Shown here: positions 1-9,180 of the stretch, piece by piece
Position numbering within the stretch: the stretch's first letter is position 1
Layout of the letters: each line of letters opens with the position of its first letter
NCBI GenBank assembly: GCA_016784965.1
Contig: JADHTQ010000009.1
Coordinates: forward strand, 38,200 to 102,199
Reading direction: 5' to 3'
Length of the DNA: 64,000 bases
Source of the DNA: Bacteriovoracaceae bacterium
GTDB lineage: Bacteria; Bdellovibrionota; Bacteriovoracia; Bacteriovoracales; Bacteriovoracaceae
Position numbers and translations under genes: made by a program
The notes under the pieces: generated by a model
What the model saw: the letters and a program-made list of their open reading frames with translations, nothing else
What the model was told of the DNA's origin: nothing
Database searches by the model: none

Positions 1-2
1 TT

Positions 3-38
3 TCAGAAGGTGGCAAAGTAACATTTAAGTATGTATAA
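3..38 (+). CDS. possible C-terminal tail of a gene entering from the left
   Basis: Reading frame 3 is open from the first bases of the window and ends at a TAA at 36-38, giving a short tail that ends in KVTFKYV. Too little is present to recognise a family, and another frame also stops within 21 bases, so this is only a possible gene end. No recognisable terminator follows, although an AGGCGCCT palindrome and a short T run lie just downstream. Confidence 0.25.
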   Translation, partial: SEGGKVTFKYV

Positions 39-209
39 TTACAGTTCCATAAGGCGCCTGTTTTTCAATGCCATTTTGACACCAGTGTCACCGTAACAAC
101 AAACACGTTGCGTCTTCTACTTGAAAATATTTAGTACTTTTTTAAACTTTTTGGTGTGAATTTTGCACTTGTAAATAAGTCAATAACTAACAAACAACTG
201 GAGAAATTT

Positions 210-503
210 ATGAAGTTAAATCTAATCATCGCTGCTATTGCCTTATTAATCACTGTTACATCTGCTCAAGCAAGTAGAACGACAGCTAAAGTTATTGTTT
301 TAAATCAAGCCAAAATTGAACACATGTCAAATTTCGAATTGGGACTTTTGCGTGATCGCATCAACAATAGTTCTGCAAAAAAAATTATCGTTAAGCAGAC
401 TGACGGCTTGCAGAGCACCTATATGAAAAAAAATGAAGGTTCATTTGCTGAAAGGTTAGTCTGCTGGCTTGCAGGACAAGGTTGGAATAACTGCGTTCAA
501 TAA
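210..503 (+). CDS. small secreted protein of unknown function
   Basis: 97 residues. The ATG at 210 is chosen over an in-frame upstream codon at 156 because it is preceded by GGAGA and starts a clean signal peptide (Lys, then a hydrophobic run ending near Ala-Gln-Ala-Ser). The mature part is about 75 residues, basic, with two cysteines near the C terminus (VCWLAG and NNCVQ) that could form a disulfide. I do not recognise the family. It is a single gene, separated by about 180 bases from the Mrp genes and probably not cotranscribed with them, since a promoter lies between. Confidence 0.6.
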   Translation: MKLNLIIAAIALLITVTSAQASRTTAKVIVLNQAKIEHMSNFELGLLRDRINNSSAKKIIVKQTDGLQSTYMKKNEGSFAERLVCWLAGQGWNNCVQ

Positions 504-591
504 ACCTGCGAAAACACAAGGCAGCAATGGTATATACTAGTACCAACACGTGCTCCCCGTGTGTCAATTCTATAGGCATAGAGGATTAACA

Positions 592-619
592 TTGACACTT
601 TAATGAGTTGTGCTATGTT
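592..619 (+). promoter_or_regulatory. sigma-70 promoter for mrpEFG
   Basis: A perfect TTGACA (592-597) is followed after 16 bases by TATGTT (614-619), which carries an extended -10 TG at 611-612. It lies 64 bases upstream of the mrpE start and points toward it. This supports separate transcription of mrpEFG from mrpABCD. Confidence 0.6.
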
Positions 620-682
620 GTAGCTTGAATACTCGTTGCAAGCACATTCACAGGCAACGCACAAAGTTACCGGGAACTTATT

Positions 683-1156
683 TTGATACTTAAGTGGACT
701 TTATTATTAATAACGGCAATATTTCTTTCAATTATTAACATTACCATTGGTGTTGATTTTAGTAGTGGGCTTATAATCACTGGGATTTGCACCTTTCTTG
801 CGTGGCCACTAGTTACCAAACACAACTTTTTTAGAACAATTTATAAAACGATTCGATTTATATTTTATTATATAGGTGAGTTGATTAAGGCCAATTTACA
901 TGTTGCCTATCATGTTTTAAAAGGTTCACGCTCAACAAACCCCGGCGTAATTGCCCTCCCCCTCGATGCTAGCACCGACTTTGAAATTACTTTACTTGCC
1001 AACCTAATAACACTAACTCCAGGAACATTAAGTCTAGACGTAACCGACGATAAAAAAGTCTTGTACGTCCATACTCTTTACATCGACGATGCCGACAAGG
1101 TACGAAGGGAGCTTAAAAATGGCCTTGAGTATCGCTTATTGGAGGTTTTAAGATAA
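683..1156 (+). CDS. mrpE: Na+/H+ antiporter subunit E (MrpE/MnhE)
   Basis: 157 residues, the usual size for MrpE. Two or three hydrophobic helices occupy the first 75 residues, followed by a soluble C-terminal part containing the family signature region around [11 protein letters not shown] and LYVHTLYID. MrpE is a small subunit needed for assembly of the multi-subunit Mrp monovalent cation/proton antiporter in the inner membrane. The start is a TTG with GGGAA just upstream. The stop overlaps the mrpF start in TAATG, so the two are translationally coupled. It is first of the three-gene + strand half of a split Mrp cluster. Confidence 0.9.
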   Translation: MILKWTLLLITAIFLSIINITIGVDFSSGLIITGICTFLAWPLVTKHNFFRTIYKTIRFIFYYIGELIKANLHVAYHVLKGSRSTNPGVIALPLDASTDFEITLLANLITLTPGTLSLDVTDDKKVLYVHTLYIDDADKVRRELKNGLEYRLLEVLR

Positions 1157-1428
1157 TGAGTGTTTATCTTCTTGGCACCATTTATTTTTTAGAAATTATG
1201 CTGTTTATTGGGATGATCCTGTGCTTTATTCGTCTTATTAAAAGTACTCTTATTGCAGATAAAGTTGTTGCACTTGATCTTATCTCCACAATCATTGTAG
1301 GAGTAATAGCCCTGGAGGCAATCACTACAAACCAGGTTGTTTTTTTAAAAATTGCCGCAGTTATTGCCCTGTTGTCCTTTTTAGGAAATATTGCCTTTGC
1401 AAAATTTATAGGAACAGGGGGACGATAG
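1156..1428 (+). CDS. mrpF: Na+/H+ antiporter subunit F (MrpF/MnhF)
   Basis: 90 residues with three predicted membrane helices and the conserved acidic stretch ADKVVALDLIST typical of MrpF, where an aspartate sits in the membrane region. MrpF is a small integral subunit of the Mrp complex. The ATG overlaps the mrpE stop by one base, and its TAG overlaps the GTG of mrpG at 1428, the compact arrangement usual for these genes. Confidence 0.9.
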   Translation: MSVYLLGTIYFLEIMLFIGMILCFIRLIKSTLIADKVVALDLISTIIVGVIALEAITTNQVVFLKIAAVIALLSFLGNIAFAKFIGTGGR

Positions 1429-1847
1429 TGAAAGACATCTTTGTTATCTTTTTTGTCTGTATAGGCACAACTTTCATGCTGCTTGCCAGCATTGGCCTTA
1501 TCAGATTTCCAGATGTCTTTTCTAGAATGCACGCTTCCGGAAAAGCTGCAACTGTAGGTATTGCCAGCTTATTTATTGCAGTAGCAATACACTTTAGTGA
1601 ACTTAGTATTATCTCCCAAATTATTTTAATAATTACTTTTTTGTTTTTAACTGCCCCCCTTGGTACACATATGATGGCCAAAGCTGCTTTTAAAGATCCC
1701 CAAAAAAGACCCCCAGTCTTTTATCCCAAACCAGCTACTACAATATTACCTACACCTGCACCTGCAGCCGTATATACCGACGAAGAAATTGAACCAGAAA
1801 TAATTTTAAATACTGAGCAATCAAAAAGTGACAGCAACGTTACTTGA
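1428..1847 (+). CDS. mrpG: Na+/H+ antiporter subunit G (MrpG/MnhG)
   Basis: 139 residues. The first 90 contain three helices and the MrpG signature LIRFPDVFSRMHASGKAAT. The last 45 residues are a proline-rich, acidic cytoplasmic tail beyond the usual family core. GTG start overlapping the mrpF stop. Its 3' end overlaps the 3' end of mrpD on the opposite strand by 27 bases, so the extended tail is what creates the overlap. The role is structural or assembly subunit of the Mrp antiporter. Confidence 0.9.
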   Translation: MKDIFVIFFVCIGTTFMLLASIGLIRFPDVFSRMHASGKAATVGIASLFIAVAIHFSELSIISQIILIITFLFLTAPLGTHMMAKAAFKDPQKRPPVFYPKPATTILPTPAPAAVYTDEEIEPEIILNTEQSKSDSNVT

Positions 1848-3365
1848 GGCGTGACCCAAAACGTTGTGGATGTATTGACTCTTATCTAGCAGTTGATTAG
1901 CAGTTTCCCAAGTTAATTCAAAAAAGTAGTTAGATCCCACACCCATTACAATAGCGAGCGCTGCCAAACAAACAGTCGGAATTACCATATATACAACTCC
2001 AGTCATATTTTTTTCAAAAGTGACCACCTGATCTATATCTGCTTCAGCAGGTGCCTTTTTCCAAAAGGCCTTAGTCCATATCTTAGTCATTGAATAAAAA
2101 GTCAACACAGATACCACAAGCATAATTGCGGCCATAATGTATGAACTAGTTGTACCAATTTTTAAAGACGCCATTAGTATAAATAACTTGCCAAAAAAAC
2201 CTGAAAGGGGAGGAACCCCTGCAATGGACAAAGCAGGAATTAGAAATAAAACTCCAAGCAATGGATATGTCTTATAGATATCACCCAGCCACTTTAATTC
2301 ATAGGTACCCTTTAGTCGGTTAACAATGCCAGCGACCAGAAATAAATTTGTTTTTACAACGATATTATGAACAATGAAAAAAATAGTTCCAGCAATAGCC
2401 AGAGGTGTTAGAAGCGCAAGCCCCATGATCATATAGCCAATTTGGCTTACTATGTGAAATGCTAAAATCTTTCTAATGTCATTGCGCGAAACTGCCCCTA
2501 AAACACCCGTAATCATTGTAAAACCTGCGATGACCAAAAGAAAGGGCATGATAAAACTATTATCTGCTGTGAAAATTAAAGTAAACATACGTATGAGTGC
2601 ATAAACTCCTACTTTGGTTAACAGTCCGGCAAATAGTGCAGAGGTCGCAACAGGAGGTGTATGATAGGAAGCTGGAAGCCATGAAAATAGAGGAAAAACA
2701 CCGGCCTTTATTCCAAAGGCAACAAAAAACAACATCGCAATTACAGTTGTAAATCCAGCTTCATCCAACGTACTAAGCTTGCTTGCAATGTCAGCCATAT
2801 TTAAAGTTCCAACAGTTGCATACAAAATGCCAAGACCAGTTAGAAAAAATACCGATGATAAAAGGTTAATCACAATATACTTTATGCAACCTTCTAGTTG
2901 TAACTTTTCACCACCGTGAGCTAGTAGTACAAAAGAGGCCATTAACATTACTTCAAACCAGACATAGAGATTAAACAGATCTCCAGTTAAAAAAGAACCA
3001 TTCACTCCCATTAGCAGCACCATCATCAAAGGGTAATGCCCGCAAGATTCACGCCTTCTACCCATACAACCAAAAGAGTAAACTACAATTATCACTCCCA
3101 CTATACCACTGCTTACTAACATGATGCTGCTAAAGAGATCTGCAACCAGAGTAATACCATAAGGAGATGCCCAGGTGCCCATTTGCTCAACTAAAATGCC
3201 ATGACTTCGCACCCGATATAAAATATTTAAGGCGGTAATTAAAATGATAGCACTACCCAAAAGAGCAAATACTTTCTGAACATTTTTCCACTTCCAAGTA
3301 AGTAGACATAACGCAGCGGTTACCATGGGAATTACAATGGGAAGTATAACGATTAAATGTTTCAT
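1821..3365 (-). CDS. mrpD: Na+/H+ antiporter subunit D (MrpD/MnhD)
   Basis: 514 residues, a multi-pass membrane protein of the NADH:quinone-oxidoreductase chain N/M superfamily. The family core YVWFEVMLMASFVLL is near residue 135, with the lysine-containing helix (FGIKAGVFPLFSWLPASY) and histidine motif (VHNIVVKTNLF) that form the proton path. Together with MrpA it forms the ion-translocating part of the Mrp complex. The ATG overlaps the mrpC stop (ATGA). Last gene of mrpABCD; its end overlaps mrpG head-on. Confidence 0.95.
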   Translation of the reverse strand: MKHLIVILPIVIPMVTAALCLLTWKWKNVQKVFALLGSAIILITALNILYRVRSHGILVEQMGTWASPYGITLVADLFSSIMLVSSGIVGVIIVVYSFGCMGRRRESCGHYPLMMVLLMGVNGSFLTGDLFNLYVWFEVMLMASFVLLAHGGEKLQLEGCIKYIVINLLSSVFFLTGLGILYATVGTLNMADIASKLSTLDEAGFTTVIAMLFFVAFGIKAGVFPLFSWLPASYHTPPVATSALFAGLLTKVGVYALIRMFTLIFTADNSFIMPFLLVIAGFTMITGVLGAVSRNDIRKILAFHIVSQIGYMIMGLALLTPLAIAGTIFFIVHNIVVKTNLFLVAGIVNRLKGTYELKWLGDIYKTYPLLGVLFLIPALSIAGVPPLSGFFGKLFILMASLKIGTTSSYIMAAIMLVVSVLTFYSMTKIWTKAFWKKAPAEADIDQVVTFEKNMTGVVYMVIPTVCLAALAIVMGVGSNYFFELTWETANQLLDKSQYIHNVLGHASSNVAVTF

Positions 3366-3709
3366 CGATCTGTCGCCCTCATGTCATCTGTATCACTAGT
3401 GCCCAAAACTGTATATGCACGTTGAAAAAGCACTAATATAAATGCAGTTAACGCAAAACCAATAACTATCGCAGTCAAAATTAAGGCCTGAGGTAGTGGG
3501 TCAGCCAGATTCTCATTAGCAGCAGTGGCCGTCTTAGCAATAATTGGTGGCCAAGAGCGCGTAAGTCCTGCTGCGGTAAAGATAAGAAGATTAGTGCCAT
3601 GCCCTAAAAGTGATACTCCCAAAATCAGCTTAATGATGTTTCGCTGAAGCATCATATAGAGCCCACCTCCATAAAGAAGACCAATGGTAAGAGCTAATTC
3701 AATTTCCAC
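3362..3709 (-). CDS. mrpC: Na+/H+ antiporter subunit C (MrpC/MnhC)
   Basis: 115 residues if it starts at the GTG at 3709, preceded by GGAGG six bases upstream inside the end of mrpB. A longer reading from 3739 would overlap mrpB by 41 bases and has no better ribosome-binding site. The protein is a NuoK homologue with three helices and the motif [18 protein letters not shown], followed by the characteristic loop containing [17 protein letters not shown]. It is an inner-membrane Mrp subunit. Confidence 0.92.
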   Translation of the reverse strand: MEIELALTIGLLYGGGLYMMLQRNIIKLILGVSLLGHGTNLLIFTAAGLTRSWPPIIAKTATAANENLADPLPQALILTAIVIGFALTAFILVLFQRAYTVLGTSDTDDMRATDR

Positions 3710-4127
3710 GGTTTTCCTCCACAAGAGATAAAAGTACAAGTAGTGTTACACCAAATACCACTAGGTAAACGCCAATATCAAACACCACTGGAGTTCCAAT
3801 GGGAATTACCCAACTCCCCTCAACTCCAACCTTAGTCCAGGTACCTGTCATAAAAGCTTCGCCCATCAAGAGCGGAATGAACCCACTTCCAGCTGCCAGC
3901 AAAAGGCCAACTCCAATATAATTTATCGGGTCAAATTTAACCATCTTTTTCACACTAGCAGTATCATCACTGGCCATCGCATATAGGGACAAAGCTGCTG
4001 CGGCCAAAAGACCACCACAAAAACCTCCCCCAGGAGTATCGTGTCCACTTACTAGCAGAAATAAAGAAAAAAGAAGCAAAAGTGGAATTAGGTACTTAAT
4101 AGCAGTACTAAAAATTACTGATTTCAT
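3699..4127 (-). CDS. mrpB: Na+/H+ antiporter subunit B (MrpB/MnhB)
   Basis: 142 residues, usual family length. The diagnostic motif [20 protein letters not shown] lies in the loop between helices 1 and 2, and four hydrophobic segments are visible. The ATG overlaps the mrpA stop (ATGA at 4124-4127). The last codons contain the mrpC ribosome-binding site and start, so B and C are tightly coupled. It is an inner-membrane subunit of the Mrp antiporter. Confidence 0.93.
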   Translation of the reverse strand: MKSVIFSTAIKYLIPLLLLFSLFLLVSGHDTPGGGFCGGLLAAAALSLYAMASDDTASVKKMVKFDPINYIGVGLLLAAGSGFIPLLMGEAFMTGTWTKVGVEGSWVIPIGTPVVFDIGVYLVVFGVTLLVLLSLVEENRGN

Positions 4128-6448
4128 TTGTTTACACCTTCTATCTCTTCTCGTTCAGTCATTTTCAATTTCAAAAGGGCATATGCACCAATACCTGCTA
4201 CACTCAAAACAGTAATCTCTCCCAACGTATCAAAACCGCGAAAATCAACCAAAATAACATTAACAATATTGTGGCCATGTGCTCTGCTTAGACTGTACTT
4301 GCCAAAAAAACTGGCAATGCTTTCAAATAACTGAACGTGCAAGGCCACAAGAACTAATACTGCCGCCATTGCTCCAAATGAGACAGAGACTACAATATTC
4401 ATAATTTTATTAGTAGGGTGAGTGGTAACTTCATATGTTGGAAGATGGTAAAATGCCAACATAAAAAGAACTACATTCAAAGTTTCAATAATGAATTGGG
4501 TCATTGCAAGATCGGGCGCACTAAAGAGAATAAAAACTAACCCTACTCCATAACCAACAACTCCCAGCGAAATGATTGCTGCCATGCGGGACTTAACTGT
4601 AAATGTCATAATAGCACCAACACAGATAAGTAAAATGACTATCACTTCGTTAGTGTGAATATCATGCCATCCTTCAAAATCAAAAACACCAAAATGAGAA
4701 ATAAGATGTGGCCACACAAGGCATGATCCCACAATTGCTGTCACTAGAATATATAAACGCAAATAGCCATGTTGTAACAATTTAGTTTGAGAGCTTGCTA
4801 AGCTTAACATTCCATTAATCAACAGATCGTAGAATTTTAATGGCCCATAACTTAAGATGACTTCTAGGGGACCAAGCAATGAGAGTACTTTTGCCTTATA
4901 TATATATAATGCAAATCCTGAAATTAAAGTAATCGCGGTTAAGCCCAACTCTAAATTAAATCCATGCCAGAGAACAAAATGGAGATCAATTGGTCTGCCT
5001 ATAATTGCAGAAGCAGCAGGACCGATCAAACTATGCCCTATTAATCCTGGTACCAAACCAAGAATGAGCCCCATAACCCCCAAAAACAACGGTCCAAGCC
5101 ACATAGTCCAAGGAGCTTCGTGAGGATTCTTTGGTGTAGTTTGTTCATCCCTATAAAAGGTATCATAAACAACCATGCCAGAAACTACTACAAACGCTAC
5201 ATTGGCAAGTATACTCACTAAACTAAGTAGCACTGAATAGTTGTTAGTGTGAAGAGTCGCAGTATATAGAGATTCTTTTCCAATAAACCCTAAAAATGGG
5301 ATGATGCCCGCCATAGAAAGTGCTGCCATTATCCCGCCAGTTGCAGTAATAGGCATATACCTTCTGAGTCCTCCCAATTTTGTAATATCTCGTTCACCAG
5401 TTTCGTGATCAATGGTACCGGCTACCATAAAGAGTGCTCCTTTATATAGAGCATGACCAAACAAAAATCCAACTGCCGCAGTGGCCCCAAGTGATCCACC
5501 GATGCCGAGTAGTAGGGTCATAATGCCAAGAGCACAAATTGTAGAGTAGGCCAATATTTTTTTTAAGATAGTTTGTCGAATTGCGAGGTAAGCGCTGATC
5601 AGCATGGTGATTGCCCCAACAGTTGTCACAATGACCATCCATTCATTGGTCCCAGAAAAAATGGGGCTCACTCTGGCCATAAAATATATTCCGACCTTAA
5701 CCATTGTTGAGGAGTGTAAATAGGCACTCACGGGAGTGGGCGCTTCCATAGCATTGGGCAGCCAGAAGTGAAATGGAAACTGGGCCGATTTTGTAAACGC
5801 GCCTAATAAAATTAAGATTAGAATGGGTAGAAGAAGTGTATGTTGCTGTATGCTGCTAGCATTTAAAACCAGGGTCGATATCTCTGTATGACCACTTGTA
5901 ATAGATAATAGAATCAATCCTGCCAGCATAGCAAGACCCCCAAAGCCAGTTACAAGCAATGCCTGCAGTGCAGCTTTTTGGGCACTCTCTTTTTCGTGAT
6001 TAAAGCCAATCAGAAAATAGGAGCTCAAACTGGTAAGCTCCCAGAACATAAATATTGTAAATACGTTATCTGATAGAACGACACCCAACATAGATGCCAT
6101 AAATGCTAAAAGTGAAACATAAAAACGTCCAAGCTGTTTATGCCCTGCTAAATATCCATCCGAGTATAACAAAATAAAAGTTCCCATCCCACATATAACA
6201 ATCGCAAACAAAAGTGACAGACCATCTATATTAAATGATAAGTTTATTCCCAAAGATGGTATCCACGGATAACTTAACAGCTTTGATCCATTTTTGGAGA
6301 CCATTGGTATAAATGTTAAGTAATAGATACACAGTGATAAAGGTAGCAGGGCCAATAGCTTGCCGCATAAGTTTTTGGCCAATTTATTTATAAGTGGTGC
6401 AAAAAAACACAATACAAACCCAGAAAATACTGACACAACAAGTCCCAC
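4124..6448 (-). CDS. mrpA: Na+/H+ antiporter subunit A (MrpA/MnhA)
   Basis: 774 residues, the family's normal size. The N-terminal ~500 residues are a NuoL-like antiporter module with [17 protein letters not shown] and [32 protein letters not shown] visible in separate stretches (conserved Glu and Lys in helices). The C-terminal part has the DUF4040/MrpA-extension features ([20 protein letters not shown]) and ends with [23 protein letters not shown] start at 6448 preceded by AAAGAGG. It forms the proton/sodium path with MrpD. First gene of the minus-strand mrpABCD unit. Confidence 0.95.
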   Translation of the reverse strand: MGLVVSVFSGFVLCFFAPLINKLAKNLCGKLLALLPLSLCIYYLTFIPMVSKNGSKLLSYPWIPSLGINLSFNIDGLSLLFAIVICGMGTFILLYSDGYLAGHKQLGRFYVSLLAFMASMLGVVLSDNVFTIFMFWELTSLSSYFLIGFNHEKESAQKAALQALLVTGFGGLAMLAGLILLSITSGHTEISTLVLNASSIQQHTLLLPILILILLGAFTKSAQFPFHFWLPNAMEAPTPVSAYLHSSTMVKVGIYFMARVSPIFSGTNEWMVIVTTVGAITMLISAYLAIRQTILKKILAYSTICALGIMTLLLGIGGSLGATAAVGFLFGHALYKGALFMVAGTIDHETGERDITKLGGLRRYMPITATGGIMAALSMAGIIPFLGFIGKESLYTATLHTNNYSVLLSLVSILANVAFVVVSGMVVYDTFYRDEQTTPKNPHEAPWTMWLGPLFLGVMGLILGLVPGLIGHSLIGPAASAIIGRPIDLHFVLWHGFNLELGLTAITLISGFALYIYKAKVLSLLGPLEVILSYGPLKFYDLLINGMLSLASSQTKLLQHGYLRLYILVTAIVGSCLVWPHLISHFGVFDFEGWHDIHTNEVIVILLICVGAIMTFTVKSRMAAIISLGVVGYGVGLVFILFSAPDLAMTQFIIETLNVVLFMLAFYHLPTYEVTTHPTNKIMNIVVSVSFGAMAAVLVLVALHVQLFESIASFFGKYSLSRAHGHNIVNVILVDFRGFDTLGEITVLSVAGIGAYALLKLKMTEREEIEGVNK

Positions 6449-6568
6449 ATCGGCCTCTTTGAAGTTAAATTTATTGATTTTTTATAAACCATGCGTAATA
6501 AGTCTAGTACCTTAGATATCAAAAAGACGACAAATAGGCAAGTTGTCCACTGAAAAATTGCTAAAGTA

Positions 6569-7945
6569 TCACACCTCAAGGGTGATTTTATTTGATGCTA
6601 CAACCAATTTAAGTTCAACCAATTTTAATAAATGAGTAATTAACTTAGAACTTTGAAAAATTTGTTTAAAACCTAACTCTTGCCTTAATTCAATTTCAAT
6701 TTTTGTTTCATCGACTCTCAGACATCCATACACCGCATTGGGTAAATTACCACCAGGCTCTTGCGACTCGTTAATATTAACCCTTAAAAGTTTATAGTGG
6801 GAAAAAGCTGTGACCACCTCACTTAATATGAGGTAAAAAATCATAGTCATAACAGAAATATTAATCTGTTTAAAAAACTTATCCCACTCACGATTTAAAT
6901 CATTTTCAAATTCAAATTGAAGCTTGATATTTGTTTCAACCATTCTAAAGCGCAGTAAATTTAAAGACTGGTCAAATGCATTTTTAATGGGACCCAAGTG
7001 AGCATCGGCAGTACTTACCTTAGAAAAGCCTAGAAATATTTCAATTAACTGTTTGCACCGTATAGCACTTTTTTTCATTTCAGCGAATGAATGCAACTCC
7101 TCACTACTCCAATCTTCATCCAGAAGTAGCAGGTCTAACCCCGCAAGGATTCCTCCCAATGGATTGTTTAGCTCATGTGCCAGTGAACTAGAGACTATCC
7201 CTAATTCCTGAGTAGTAGCAGTACTGTTTAAAATTTCATCTTTTAGATCCTCTTTGAATAAAAAACAACTTATCTTTTTGCCCTCATTTTCAAAGTTATA
7301 TCTATTAATATGATAAATAGTTGCTCCGAGTTCAATTTTTTGCCCATCACATAACTTTATACATTCATGTAACAATATATTTAATCTTGTAAACTTTGCA
7401 TTGTGCAACAACAGTTCTTTTCCTTCACTAATTAAAGCAAAAGGACTAGTGATTTTTAAAAAGGCTTCCTCCCAAATGGCGTTTTCTTGTAAAAATGATT
7501 GGTGCTCCTTACTTCTTTGGCCAAACTTGTTAATAATTTCTAAAATTCCTTGGATATAAAATGATGTCTCTGGCTGCCCTAGTGTATCGGCCACTAAATA
7601 AACAAATTCATCATCTCCATCAAGTGGCAAAATAATATAAGAATCTTTTTGGTTTTTCACATAGTCTTCTAAAGAGTCACAACTTAACCCTTTGAGTTTT
7701 TTTATAATTTTATGCTTTTTTAACAACACATTTAATAATGTAAAAAGGTCTGATTTCTCTTTACACTTAAGAATTTCTAAATGCCACAATTGAAAATCAT
7801 ACACATTGGTTAAATAAAACAATACTCCTTCATCATCTTCGCCAACCTTGTCTATAAGACTACTTAAAAAACTGGTGGATTGGGCCAAAATTTCTTCAAA
7901 ATTCGCAAATGATTTTTCTATGATATTATTTATTGCAGGAGTCAT
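6569..7945 (-). CDS. histidine-kinase-like protein with a degraded ATPase domain
   Basis: 458 residues. A clear HisKA H-box (SSLAHELNNPLGG, phosphoacceptor His257) follows about 240 residues of a sensory region that looks PAS/GAF-like. The segment after it should be the ATP-binding domain, but I cannot find an N-box asparagine, a DxGxG motif or a G2 box; instead it contains a hydrophobic stretch around VMTMIFYLILSEVV. It may therefore accept or pass on phosphate without making it, or act as a dimerising scaffold. No membrane segment is seen, so it should be cytoplasmic. Its ATG overlaps the xseA stop (ATGA), so it is the last gene of the ftsE-ftsX-envC-ctpA-xseA cluster. No partner response regulator is adjacent. 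Confidence 0.7.
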   Translation of the reverse strand: MTPAINNIIEKSFANFEEILAQSTSFLSSLIDKVGEDDEGVLFYLTNVYDFQLWHLEILKCKEKSDLFTLLNVLLKKHKIIKKLKGLSCDSLEDYVKNQKDSYIILPLDGDDEFVYLVADTLGQPETSFYIQGILEIINKFGQRSKEHQSFLQENAIWEEAFLKITSPFALISEGKELLLHNAKFTRLNILLHECIKLCDGQKIELGATIYHINRYNFENEGKKISCFLFKEDLKDEILNSTATTQELGIVSSSLAHELNNPLGGILAGLDLLLLDEDWSSEELHSFAEMKKSAIRCKQLIEIFLGFSKVSTADAHLGPIKNAFDQSLNLLRFRMVETNIKLQFEFENDLNREWDKFFKQINISVMTMIFYLILSEVVTAFSHYKLLRVNINESQEPGGNLPNAVYGCLRVDETKIEIELRQELGFKQIFQSSKLITHLLKLVELKLVVASNKITLEV

Positions 7946-9177
7946 GATGACTTTTTCACCTTTGCCTTACCATCATAAAAACAAAGTTCTAAATCACTGC
8001 CTTCACCTAATTTATTAAAACTTTTTACATTTGGGATGATCGCTCCATCTTCATCTTTAATATATGTATATCCCCTATTTAATACATTATTGGGGTCAAG
8101 GACTCTGAGTAAATCACCATAACTTTCTATTTTTTGATGGTAGTGATTGATTTTGTAATTCATCTCACTTTGAAGCGTTGAAGTTACATCATCAATTCTT
8201 AGTTTGTACTCGTTAACTCTGCTCATCAACAGCTCAGGCCCCAGAGTGTTTAGTTTTTCTAACTTTTGCTTATACTCTAGAGCAATTCTTTGAATGTAAT
8301 TAATCAATAACTTAATTTTACTATTTAGATTATCCTTCATTCTAGTTTGTACTTCAGTAATGATTTCTGCAGCCGCTGATGGTGTTTCGGCTCGAAAGTC
8401 AGCCACATAATCTGCAATCGTATAGTCTACTTGGTGGCCCACAGCACTTATGATTGGTATCTTCACTTTGGCCATTTCTTTTGCCAATCTTTCATCATTA
8501 AATGCCCACAAATCTTCTAGACTCCCTCCCCCTCGCGTTATAACTATTAGATCTATTTTTTTGTCGCTGTCTGCTTGTTTGGAGTATGTATTTAACTTTG
8601 CTAAAGCATGTATTAAAGATGTGGGAGCGTCTACTCCTTGCACTAATGAAGGAGAAAGCACCAAGTCCATCCATACACTTCTTCTTTTGAATATATTAAT
8701 AAAATCCGCAAGAGCTGCTCCATTTGGAGCAGTGATAACCCCAACTCTTCTTGGCATTTTAGGAATTGCCACCTTTTTATCTAGATCAAATAAACCTTCC
8801 CTACCCAACTTTTCTTTTAAGAGTTCAAATTGTTTTTTTAGATCTCCAACACCAGCAGGTACTATCTTTTTAACTATTAGCTGAAACCGGCCTCCTTTTG
8901 AATATACACCTATACTGCCTGTACAAAAAACTTTATCACCATCACGTAAATTTTTAATCATTGGGTTAGAAAAAGCATCTCTTCTAAACAATACACATCC
9001 AAGTAATGCTTCAGAGTCAGATAATGAGAAATAATAATGAGACGATGTCGAGAGAGAAAAGTTAGTAACTTCCCCCTCTACGGTTACTTGCTTAAATTCT
9101 CCCTCTAAAAGACCCTTAATAGCAGATAGGATCTCTATTACCGTGTACTTACCTAAAAGGTTGCTTCGACCAATCAT
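7942..9177 (-). CDS. xseA: exodeoxyribonuclease VII large subunit
   Basis: 411 residues. N-terminal OB-fold (VEGEVTNFSLSTSSHYYFSLSDS), then the catalytic core with APNGAALADFINIFKRR, VITRGGGSLEDLWAFNDERLA and SAVGHQVDYTIADYVADFRAETPSAAAE, all diagnostic of XseA, and a C-terminal coiled coil. The enzyme degrades single-stranded DNA together with the small subunit XseB, which is not in this window. ATG at 9177, three bases after the ctpA stop; its own end overlaps the histidine-kinase-like gene. Confidence 0.95.
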   Translation of the reverse strand: MIGRSNLLGKYTVIEILSAIKGLLEGEFKQVTVEGEVTNFSLSTSSHYYFSLSDSEALLGCVLFRRDAFSNPMIKNLRDGDKVFCTGSIGVYSKGGRFQLIVKKIVPAGVGDLKKQFELLKEKLGREGLFDLDKKVAIPKMPRRVGVITAPNGAALADFINIFKRRSVWMDLVLSPSLVQGVDAPTSLIHALAKLNTYSKQADSDKKIDLIVITRGGGSLEDLWAFNDERLAKEMAKVKIPIISAVGHQVDYTIADYVADFRAETPSAAAEIITEVQTRMKDNLNSKIKLLINYIQRIALEYKQKLEKLNTLGPELLMSRVNEYKLRIDDVTSTLQSEMNYKINHYHQKIESYGDLLRVLDPNNVLNRGYTYIKDEDGAIIPNVKSFNKLGEGSDLELCFYDGKAKVKKSS

Positions 9178-9180
9178 TGA

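Noticed and set aside
77..90. TGACAC-CA-GTGTCA palindrome with TTGACA as a promoter/operator of the first gene
   Set aside because: The TTGACA at 76-81 has no acceptable -10 at 16-18 bases, so I could not support a promoter call.
8450..8884. 144-codon open frame on + strand
   Set aside because: It is antisense to the conserved core of xseA and has no ribosome-binding site; the xseA motifs prove the other strand.
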